From NCBI GenBank assembly GCA_013398015.1, contig VZRR01011464.1, forward strand, positions 456,779-520,778: DNA of 64,000 nucleotides, read 5' to 3'. Position numbers and translations under genes: made by a program. Positions 47,181-58,500 of this stretch are shown in pieces. Source of the DNA: Oreocharis arfaki. Its lineage: Eukaryota > Chordata > Aves > Passeriformes > Paramythiidae. The notes under the pieces are model-generated. The model saw only the letters and a program-made list of their open reading frames with translations, was not told the origin of the DNA and ran no database searches. Numbering within the stretch: the first letter of the stretch is position 1; every line of letters begins with the position of its first letter.

Positions 47181-50100
47181 TAGGCATGTGAGAAATTGAC
47201 CTTGGACTGCCAAATCACAAACTAAGCTCCACATTGTGTGAAACCAAACTAGTCCCTTAAAAATGTCAACATGTCGTTTTTACATCATTTTATTTGTCAA
47301 CCATGGAAAGAAAAAGGAAAATAAGAGTACACACAAGTCAAACACAAGGCATTGGACTAGAAACATTTCCAAGACAAGTTACAGAAGATTCAAAAGTAAT
47401 TTTAAAACATCTCCAAGTAATCTCATGAAAAATTACCTTCTCACTCCTCCATTACAGGTTTAGTAGACTCAAACGATGCCACCTCAGAGGAAAGGCACCA
47501 TGAGACCACTTTCCCTCGTGGACACCAAGTGCAACAGAGAGCAGCTCAGCAGGAAGAGCTGTCCTGTACCTGACCTTGGGAACAAAGGGACTTCATTTCC
47601 ACCCACATGACAAAGCCATCACACCCCCAATGCAGGGTCAGCACACCTTCCCAGTGAGGTGAGCCAGCCTGCAGGTCCCTGAGGACAATCCCTGCTGCAG
47701 AGCCAAGAGCATCGAGGGCACTGTTTGGAAACTGCCTCTGCCTAACGGGATCTGCGGAGGGCATGGATTTCAAAGGACTGTGTGCAACACCTCTTGGCAG
47801 TTTTCAAAGGAAAAATTCAATAAAGCAATTGACACCAGGAGGACAGTGTCAGAATCATACACTCATCAATCCTTCTAGTACTACATGAAAACACCTCCAG
47901 ATTTAAGAAGCAAACAAGTTCTCTATGCTGATTTCTGAGAGCTTTTAAGGCAACATAATACTGCAATTAAAGCACGTGAACTTTAAATGTTCTTATTTAT
48001 TTTTAATTAGAAAGCCACTTCAATTACAGAAATCTTTATTGTTTCAGATTAATATCAACAGTCTGAGTCCTGATCCTGAGAACAGATTCATTTAAGTGGC
48101 ATTCCTCTCATACACTGTTTACTTGTGCAAGTATTTGCAAGACTCAGCCCTGAAGTCACTACACAGTTTATAGCTATGATCCTCATTTGTGAACAAACTC
48201 AACCTCTGAAGTTAGTAACACACTATCCTGTTGTGTGCCATCATATTCTCTTAACTTCAGCAAAAACACATTTATATATGTTAATCCATAGACGGGTGTG
48301 TATGCCAGGAAGAAGCAAGGAAGAGCTACCAGGAACCACGGCAACCTGGAAACAAGCAAGGAAAGGGAACACTGCACAATGGGACATGGTTATCCTCAAG
48401 ATAAATACTAACAGTAAACATTTAGGCTGTTTTCTACAGAATTATTTTCATGAATCTTGACCACTCTTGCAGCACTTCACATGTGAGGATCTAGAGGTGC
48501 CTATTAAAGGTGAGGAGGGAGGAAACTTCTTCCATGTCAGTGAGGCCAAGATACCACCCCAAAATACTATGGGTGGAGGTGAACAGGAGATTGCACTGAA
48601 GATCAGTCTTGCTCACTTTTTGGAGAAAGTGAACAGCTGTTTCAAAGCAAATGCTACTGAGGGCAAAGAAAAGAATGCTACCCAGTTGCAGCAGCAAATG
48701 CAGCCTCACTTAGCCAAAAAGTAGCCTGAGTTTTCCAAGAACACTACAATTAATAGCTATATTTTTTAAGCATGTGCCAATGGACCTGCTTTAAACACAG
48801 CCCAAGAGGTAGCACAGACTGCAGCAGGACAAAGACTTTCTCTGTGCTCTCCTAGGTCATCAGTCAATTACACAGGCAAAGACTGCACCTGAGTTGCCAA
48901 AGAAGCATTTTGGTATCTTCTGAATATTTCTCATCAAACGCGGACTCTGAAAGACCCCTTGCTGCCTCAAAACGAAGCCTAGAAAAGCAGGGAGCACAAA
49001 TATGTACATGATTTGGAGAGACTTCTGTATCTATTAATATAAACTAGGCAGGGGATTAATAAAATTACATTCAAGACACATACACCAGAAAAATGCACAA
49101 CGGACAAAAAAGTAAACTATTTGTTACACTATGACATACAGAAGTTGTTTGTAAATTCTCAGGAAGAATCAAGGAGCAAACATCTCTTGTTCAGTTTGTT
49201 TCTGTTAATCACTAAACACAACAGATAAGGAACATTTTCACTGAAAACATTTTTTTGTATTTATGTGTCCTGTAAGTCAAGACAAGCAGGTTGCAATGAC
49301 ATCAGCAGGCCATAACTCTGAAATTCGTAAAAAGGAAATATACTTTTGTATCATCAGAAAGTTTGGAATTAACAGCCCCAAGATATTAAAACATAGTTAT
49401 AAGAGATTCCAATCAAAGGTAGAAGTAACTGAAAAAAAATAGTATCTGTAGTTAAACCAGCCATATTAAAAACCCACCCATGCTCATTTTTCAGACACAG
49501 CCATTGAAAAACCCTCTCCTAATTGAAGGTCTGCTGCTGCTTCCTAAGGCAGTTTTCAGACTAACACCCCTATGTAGAAGCATGGCATGAGGACAGTGAG
49601 TGGAGAACAACTGATGGCACACCTCGGATTGCCACTACAGCACAGGCTGCCTAGACAAGGTTGGAGAGAAGAAAAGTTGCTTCCTGCTCATATTCATCAT
49701 AATGCCCACATAGAGACCTTGGGGAATAGAAAGAAAACGCATTCCTCGTGCTCTAGCCTGCTGCTTTGAGACGTTTGTACAAGCTCGGGGCTCTTGGAAA
49801 TGGGTGTCATTTCAGGGGAGTTCAGTTTTCAAGTACTGGAGCACTCCAGTCCTGAAAGCCAGCCAGTTGTTTTTGTGGATCAAGAAGTGACATCACTAAT
49901 ACATCATAGCGTCCTCCACGGTATCTTCAGCTGCTGTTCACAGTTTCCATGGTCTACATCCCATGGCTCACATTCACTTCATGAAAACAAGTCCAATATG
50001 CCTGCATCCTTCCTTTGCTTTCTGCTCCCTCCCCTCGTCATGTATAAGGAGATAGCCAAAAACAAGTACCAGGTCAGGATTTACTACTTCAAAATACAAT

Positions 50101-50827
50101 TTCTAACAAAAGCTGAAACTCGAGTTTCATATGCAAATTACCTTATTCCTTGGAATGTTTTGGGTAATGTTCTAGAAAAAACTGACCACATGCAACTGAG
50201 AACATACTAGTTCCATCACAAATTTCTGTCTTTAAGCAAACTGTCCCCTGCAATTACTATAAAACATATGCAATTTGAAATAATTCAAAAAAGAGTACGA
50301 AGTTACAGGTAGGGGCAGAAGATAAGTGACTGAACTTTAGTAGACATGACCCGTGTTTCAAACCATTCCCCTGGTTTCACCCCAGCAGCACAGCTGTATT
50401 GCTTGAATAGCAATCTGCCTTCTCCACAGCAGTGCCTGCAGTGCTGGGAAGCTGCTGCTCTGCAGGCCACACGTGTCACACCCTCACTGAGTCCCTTTTG
50501 GGAACAGGACGGCCCCATCAGCCCACTCCCTCTTCCTGCCTGCTGGCAGAGGGGGCTCTGAGTGGGCTCTGAGGGCAGCACTGCCCAGCTGATCAGCGGG
50601 GAGAGCCTTCAGCAGCTGCTCTGGTGCCACCTGATCCGCAGGGAAGGGCAGCGGCCCATGGAGACAAGGACCCGGTGCTCCCACAGGCCTGATCCCAGTC
50701 CCTGTGTGTGGGAACACCCATGGGACCTCAGCCCTGTGAGCTCATCCACCGCTCACACGAGTTCTGGAACTCACTGCAACAGGCAAGGCAAGAACTTCCG
50801 ACTCTTCAGAAATGGGGCTCTATGGAG

Positions 50828-50833
50828 TTTATT
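50828..50833 (-). terminator. PDK3: Candidate PDK3 poly(A) signal (distal)
   Basis: TTTATT on +, AATAAA on the - strand, about 1.57 kb after the PDK3 stop. The - strand downstream of it contains TTCTTGCCTTGCCTGTTG, a G/T-rich stretch. Another copy is at 51130-51135. Confidence 0.35.
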
Positions 50834-51129
50834 GCTCAAAGCACTTTATAATCCTTCAATGAAATGTGCTATGAAGTGCAAAATACTATTGTTAAGTCAT
50901 ACTAAGATTCTTTTTCTTTTTTTAAAATACCTAGGAATTTCTCAGCATTTCCCGAATAAATCAGTTCTTTACAAAAATAAATATTGGGAGGACAAAAGGG
51001 ACAGTTCCCCCACAATTTTAGTAAACAAGTTTCATTTTTCCATGCTAAAATCTCTATTATCTTTCCAAAAAATATCAAAACACCTAAGAGAAATTGAGGG
51101 TGCATCAGAGCTGCTTACAACTCATCTAC

Positions 51130-51135
51130 TTTATT
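51130..51135 (-). terminator. PDK3: Candidate PDK3 poly(A) signal (proximal)
   Basis: AATAAA on the - strand, about 1.27 kb after the stop, followed by GTAGATGAGTTGTAAG. It is only a candidate; the real cleavage site needs transcript data. Confidence 0.3.
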
Positions 51136-52405
51136 GCCACAGCTAATGTATCACCAGAACTTCTAAATTTCACAGGTTTTCCTGAAAGGCCATAGTATCA
51201 GAAACAGCATTTGGCAAAGACTTTGAGAAGAACAGTTTTCTAATAGTCAGAAATGACCCTTATGATAAATTTACGGGGAAAATACTTGGATTTTCTTGTC
51301 TTTGATATTTGTTAACTTAAATCAGGTACCGGCCACATTTTGACCCTCCCATTTCTACTGTACTTCCAGTTTCATGTACTTAGACCAATGACACGTTCCA
51401 AAAGCTGGTGTAGAACATCTTTATATACACTACAAATTCAGATTACCAGACTGTAGTCAGACATTGAATGTATAAATAACTTTGCAAACTATTTACAGGT
51501 TTTAAACTAATCAGGTTTCAAGCAACCAACACTCTTAAGGCAAATTCATTTGCATGACTGGCTGTCTGGCCTCTCAGCATTTCTCTCCCCTCTCCAATTC
51601 CCCTTAAATGATAGACAAATAGGAAATTAAATTACCCCCTGCCCCTGTATTGACAGAATTTCCTGTATGGAGAGATGACCTAACTACCTAGGAGCTTTCC
51701 TCAAAACAGGGAAAAATGCACAGAAATGCATTTCTGTGTAAAGAAAATCATTGAGGTGCATACCAAGAAGTGGAAGTCCTACCGTCTTATAACAACACAA
51801 CTTTTGTATGCACATGACAAATGGGTTTGGGAATTTGGAGAAAGCATCAGTTTAAAGCTGCACAAGCCTTTTTAGAACTATGCATTTATAAACTCAGATA
51901 AGATCTGAAGAGCTCAAAGGAATTTTCTCTTAGGGGTGACACTGTGCCATACAAAATGCCGCAAACGGTGGATTTTCAAAGCACACATTTAACTACATTA
52001 GAATTTTTCTCTTATACCATATTGCTGTGCAAGATTCTATTCACCCTTAAGGGATTCTGCACATTTTACCAATCCTTACTTTGGAATAAGAATTGGCCAC
52101 TTCAAATAGTATCTTTTTGTTACAACATTGTATTCCTACATGCAATCACAGTGCGATCCCTTTTGTCGATGCATGACTGAAGCAACCAAGCATAATCTGG
52201 TGAAGTACACAGGATTCACATACCAAACGTGCTCAGTGCCTTCCTTTAAGTCCCAATCATCACTTTGTTCTTAGTATTTTTCAATGCCCTGATTAGGTCT
52301 TTGTTTGGAAGTAATTAGCTACTGTGGTTTGAAGGATTTTGGAACAAAGCAGAGACTTTATACTGAATGCAGAGGTCATCTCCAACAGAGACAAAAGGTG
52401 GCAAA

Positions 52406-52549
52406 TTATCGATTAGCTTTGTATTTAGAAGCATCCCTTGGTTCACTGCTAGGATTGCTCCAGTCATCTGCTTCAGGTGTGGTCTTGTAGTGCCGCCATG
52501 CTGACTTATTAAAAACGGGAAGTCTTTCAAATGATTCACTTGAAAGGGC
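52406..52549 (-). CDS. PDK3: PDK3 last coding exon
   Basis: It encodes ALSSESFERLPVFNKSAWRH, then YKTTPEADDWSNPSSEPRDA, then SKYKANR and TAA (+ positions 52406-52408). DDW is the conserved C-terminal DW motif used in the dimer and lipoyl-domain contacts. The last residues KANR differ from the human KAKQ ending. The acceptor is TTTTTCTGTAG. Confidence 0.97.
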   Translation of the reverse strand, partial: ALSSESFERLPVFNKSAWRHYKTTPEADDWSNPSSEPRDASKYKANR

Positions 52550-55500
52550 CTACAGAAAAACAAAAGCAATGGTTAGGTCTCACTGTAGATACAAGAGCAA
52601 GGTGATACTCTGGGGAGTTCTACAGTTACAACTTCTGTACCCCACAATTATCCATCCCAGTGTTACACATAACAGCACCACTTTGAAAATACTTGAGCTG
52701 TGACTAGTAGCTCTAGGTATACTCAAAGTCCTAGTCAAAGTTAAAAGAAAGTAATAGCATTGAAAACTATTTCTCTTCTTTCCACGGAGTGGTGTCTACA
52801 GAGATAGCAAGAAAAGGATTTTTGGTGAAAGACATTTTAGTGAGATTTGTCACTGACACAGAGCAGACAGCTCCTCAAACATTTCCCTTCCCGAATGCAC
52901 TTGGGCTCTGCCAGCACACTGATCTGTGGGGGCTGGCCCAGTTCAGTCCCCTGGCCCCCCTTTTTCCTCTGAGAAAGGCCAGACCTTTTTCCTCCACACA
53001 CACATACAGAGGATGAAACCCATCAGAAGCAGGGGATTCCACAACTCACTTGCTATAAACAGCAAGTACAGTGCTAAGCCAATAACCTACACGAGCTATA
53101 CACTCTGCTCTTTTAAACTCCCTGATGGCATTCAAACGGTGTCAGCCTTTAGCCTCTGAGTAGCCTGGCCTCTCCCAAAAATGACAACAGGATTAATACA
53201 GTCTATTGCATCAAGAACTGCATAGAATAGAATGTATTCACTAGTCAGAAGTTGGCCAATAGTCTCCTCATTTCTATTGTGGCCAAAACTTAGAATCAAA
53301 AAGCATTAATCAAAATTATCTCTTATCACAGTTCTTGGAAGATTCACCACTTATGACTGATTAACAAAATACAACAATCCAATGCAGGGACTGAAAAAAA
53401 TCCAAGCAAACTAACTAGTATTAGTGCCAGATTAATATATATAACCCTGGAGTTTAGGATTTTATGTAACTGATTTAGGTTAAAGTGTCAAGGACAGCAA
53501 AAAGAAATTTGAAAACAAGCTGAAGAGTGAAAAGAGCCGGCTACAAACAACTTGCATGGCATTACTAGTTTATAAAAGGGTCAAATTCATACCTTCAAAT
53601 AAATAACAGCATCTGAACCCACGCCTTCCATTGAGTAGAGTTTAAGGTCACCTTGAAAGTACCTCGCATACAGACGAGAAATTGGCAACCCATAGCCAAA
53701 CCCAGCCTGCAAAAACAAGAGAACAAAAGGAAAATCATGATGACAAGTTTAAAAAAATGCAACAGATCCCATCATTAATTTATGAAAGAGAAGATACCTA
53801 AATACTAGATTTGTATCAAATTCTTTCTGAAGCTTTCCTTTATTTTTCAGCTTATACTTTAAGTCCATATTCAGCATCTGAGCAAATGCCTTTTCTTCCA
53901 TGCATGAGTTTTTAGTACAAAAAAGGCTGAGTCCTTTGCTAGAACTCCCTTGTCCATCCTGCATTTTCTCAGAGGCAGGTAGGTGCAGCATACCACTCAT
54001 GCTGCCTGCAACCAGCAAAGCAAACCAATGCTCTACCCAGCCTCCTCGCTGTGATGACCATTGCTGTAGTACTGCATTCTTTCTTTGGTAAAAATCAGAG
54101 TTTTGACAGCATGTTTTTTCTCCCCCAAGGCTGCGATTATTATTCTCAAATGTCTCCACACTTAGGACATAATAAAGCCAGAGACAACTCTACTTCATCT
54201 AGGTCATACTACTAAGTGACTGCTGGTGCCACAGTGCCAGAGGTCAGCAGAGTCCTGCAGAGCAGGACACATGCAATACAAGGCAAATTATGCTCTGTTT
54301 AACAAAAGATCAGGATTCCACAGCACTGAATGATCTCCTGAGGACTGAGACACAGTACAGTCCACACAATTTTCAAAGCATAATGGACTTCATGGGTACA
54401 AAGTTTAGATTTTAAATTTACAAAACTAATATTCAGAACCATGCTTGCAACAAGATCAATCACTTGGCACCTCTTCCAACCTTCTCTTGTCAGAAAAGTT
54501 ATCAGAAAACCCTCCAAGTCTCTCTCACTGCAGCAAAGGAGTAAGATTTTGCTCTACACATTGACCTTCAGATGACTGGGTATGTGCTGAGAACCACAAA
54601 GGCTGGTTATGCACCCAAATCCCACCTGAATTCTTCGGGACTATCCCGTGCAACAAAGGAATGATTCCAAACACAGAAGCATTTGAAAAAAACCCCAAAC
54701 ACATACAAGGCAATGTAGCAGGGTTGGGCTATAAGAAAAATTAAGACACCTGAAGCTTTCAGAAAACCAGTAAGTTAATTCCACAAAAATCTTTCTACAA
54801 AAGCAACCTGACAGATAAGTGATAAACATGCCCTGAATTTTAAAAACAAAGGCCTAAAATGATACAAAAAAGAGAAGGCTAAGAAGAAGGACTTTGCAAG
54901 CATTATGCACAGCTAATATGTGGTATCACTTTATAGGAAATCCTTTGAGGGAAAAGTGAACATTAAAGAACTTGTACTACAGTGTCCATCACAAATTCTC
55001 TTGCTGTCATCTACTACAATGTATCTTCTGGCCTTTTTTGCCTTGTTTTTACAGAATTCTAAATTTAGTATTAAATTGGTTTACAGTTGCTCATGCAGTT
55101 CTTCTGAGCAAAATGAGAAACAAATGCCAAATACGCCCTTTTCACGCTGCTTGTTATAGTTATTAGTGTCCATTAACAGAGTTGGAACAGTTGCTTAGCT
55201 GCACTTTTTCCAACATCATGTTTTAAATTTCTCTGAGAAAAATTTCATCTCCCACTAGACAATGCATCACTTTCTAACACCTGGTCTTGAAACTTGACAG
55301 ATTTCTTTCTTAACCTCTAAAAAATTGATTTGACTGCCTCAGAAAGAACTAAAAAAAAAAGTGCCAAAAGCTGACTTTCTTTTCTGGAGACTGGACAATA
55401 AATACATTACAGAAATTACAAGGCACAGTGGCCAAAGACAACTTGTGGACAGTACATACCCAAGGACCAGCTCAAGTAAAGGGCAATATCAAACAATACT

Positions 55501-58500
55501 GAAAACACTTTATACTTTCCTCACTCCAGAATTACCCCTCCTTAAAACCCAACTTCTGCTTGTCTTCTGTTCCTTCATGCTCTGTGCTAGCCCACATCAT
55601 TATTTCATACAGCCCTCCTTCAGAGATTTCCTGTCAGCCTCTTCTGTGCACTGCCTTTAGGGGGTTTTCCAAACCAGGTAACTCACAAGAAGCATGAAGA
55701 CAAGAGACTCCAGATGAGTACCTTGTTAAATCCTGGCCTTGCAAAGGGTCTGGTTTGCAAAAGACACTTAACAAGAGGTGATTACTACACAGATCTGTGC
55801 TTGACCTAGAGAACAGAACAGTCCATGATGGCACATCTGCCTTGAGAAAGGAAAGCTCCTTAGAGCAAATTTATCATTAAATGCTATGGTCTGCATTAAA
55901 CAAATAGGAAGTTATTACACTTCTGTGTTATTAGCATCTACAGATTTAAATTAAAACTAATTTAAGCCATGTTTCTGCCGCTATAAACAAATGCTGTCAG
56001 AGAGAGAACCATTAAATTCCCTAAGAAAACCTACTACCACTAAACATGACCATGTCTTTTTGTGTACTCTATGTGCAGTGCAGATGAACCCAAGACCTGC
56101 TAGAATCTGAATGCTGCCATGGTAACAAGGTTTCTCAGCAGTCTTTAAACAACATTTGCAATGACAAGGAGCAAAAATTTTCTCCTATCAACAAGGATAC
56201 CTCTCTTCCACTGCCCAATTCCATGAATGTTTCATAAACTAGACAGGGAATCATATAACAAGGGGAAGGAATGTTAGAACAGAAAAATATGTCTATTTAC
56301 ACTGCACCACGGCTTAGTTTAGGATATTACCTAAGTCAAGGATGACACACCACCAACCTTCTGCAGCACTGTATTTCTTAAGCGGGTTTGTTTTTGGCAC
56401 TAAACAATAAAGAAACTCCTTCTGTATGGATATCAAAGAGGATTTATGTGGGACCTTTCTGCTAAAGGATTTTTATTTCCAGACTGACATAAAAGGCATA
56501 GCATAGTTGTTTTTACAACTAGATGTGGGCCATAATACACAACATGTCAAACTTCTCTGCTAAGCCCTTGTTCCTGTTAGTGCCAAGACATGGCACAGAC
56601 TCACAGTTCAACTTTTTTCTTTCTGCACACACATACAAATAACAGAGCTGAACAACTTTCCTTGACTTTCAGTCCTGTGCAGGCACTGGCCAGACTCACA
56701 GGGCACAAGCTGCCAGATTCACAAGAGAGGGGGATCCTTTGTACGTCTGACTACAGTGGCATAGACTGGGAAACAAAATAAAGCCTGAAAATGGGATACA
56801 GTAGAAGAATACCATGGATAAATGCCACAGAATCAAAGTAAGCAGTTTTGAAGATGAGGAAGTAAACACAGCGATGCATTGCTAAAGAGGCACTGAAAAA
56901 AGAAAAAAGAATAGTGTCAATCCTAAGATGAACACATTTTACAATCAGAGCCACAAAGGAAGAGACAGTTTAAGAGTGAATACAACCGGTAATCAAGGTA
57001 TAAGTTTATCCTGAGAACAAGTTTCAGAAAATCCTTGTAGACTGATACAGTAAATTGCTGATCAAAAGTGAGACAGAACAAAGGCAGATTATGCATCAAG
57101 AGAGAGTCTACCATGTGTGACAAAGAAAAAAGCTTATATTTGAATTAAGGCCTGTTCTCTCTCACTCACCACATTCAAGAAGATTTTCTATGAAAAAGCA
57201 GAAGTTTGAAACATGAGACTGAGATGTGCTGTAGAGACAGGAGCTGTGAAGGATCAGTAGCAAGTCAGTGCAGACACAGGACTGGGTTTCACACCCCCCA
57301 CAGTGCAAAGGGGTAAAAGCAGTGCAATGCACTGCCACGCCACAGTGGTACCCACTGTGCACCAAGGCAGCACCATAAAGACTTTCTGCTCATACGCTGA
57401 AAGGAAATTTATTACTTCTGAGTCACTCTGAACTGACCTTACCCTCAGTTTACTGTTAAATATTTTATATCCAAAATAGTCATGTGGACAAGAGGGAACA
57501 GCTCCCAGCTGTGACAGGGAGGTTGAGGTTGGAGATCAGGAAGAATTTCTTCACTGAAAGGATTGTCAAGAATTGAAACTGGGTGGCCAGGGAAGTACTG
57601 GAGTCAGTCACCATCCCTGAAAGTGTTCAGGAAACAACTGGACACAGCACATAGTGCTGTGGTTTAATTCACATGGTGGTGTTTGGTCAAAGGCTGGACT
57701 CTATCTTGGGAGGTCATTTCCATTCTTAACAATTCTAAGATTCCATACTCTCTCCCACATTCTATTACCCATCTGAAGGCACTTGAAGCACAGAAGTACC
57801 AGCAGGAGAGGAAAAAAAAACCACTTAGGAACATGCTAGATGAGAATGCTCTTAAGCAGGGAAAGGAAATTTCTCAAGAGAATCAACTTCTCAACAGGAT
57901 TGCATCAGCAGCAACAGAGGACAGGGATGAGAAGAGGCAAAATACAGTATCTGTATTAAACCACTTACTGAAAACCAGTCAAGTGGAACAGTAGCTATAC
58001 AATTTTTATCACAATGAGCCAATATGCAATTTAATAAAACAATTTAAAAACAGTATTTTAATAATACGTTTTAAAAATCATGCTTGCTAAAAGAATCTAC
58101 ACATTCAACACTGAAATAATTTCCCTGCCGAGAAGAAACTATGAGGAATTAACTTTTTATTTGAAATCTGGCCCTGATGCATCTCAGAAAGGAGTATCAC
58201 AAGATATATTTCCAATTAAACAGGAATATACCAAAAGTGTTCATACCACATGCAGGTTTGGGAATATTTTTTAGATGTGTTTTTACAGTCTATAACTTAC
58301 AGAAAAATTATCTTGAAGTTTCAGTATAAGCTTGTGCATTGCCAGGAGGTGCTCCTCAAGTGCTGAGCAGTGTGGCTCACCTTTTAAATTCATTTATGAT
58401 AGGAGACTTATATAAACAGTAATTTATACACCAAAGAGGAGCTCATTAGTGCTATATTACTGGGAAGGTGGATCACCTAAAGATCCTGTCCATGAATCTG

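Larger units (their letters stand above)
39976..52405. other. Tail-to-tail interval between PCYT1B and PDK3
   Basis: About 12.4 kb between the convergent genes. It has GC-rich patches at about 40650-41150 and 50340-50800, otherwise AT-rich sequence, a 21-base tandem duplication at 47141-47180 and many AATAAA/TTTATT hexamers. Part is probably 3'-UTR of one or both genes. No recognisable protein or RNA gene was found. Confidence 0.75.

Noticed and set aside
48467..48724. 85-residue + frame ending LQQQMQPHLAKK between PCYT1B and PDK3
   Set aside because: Composition is somewhat protein-like, but I recognise no family, splice signal or nearby conserved exon. Left as a chance frame or very old retrocopy.
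50562..51146. 194-residue + frame
   Set aside because: It crosses from a GC-rich patch into AT-rich DNA, with an abrupt change in composition and no domain. Consistent with chance.
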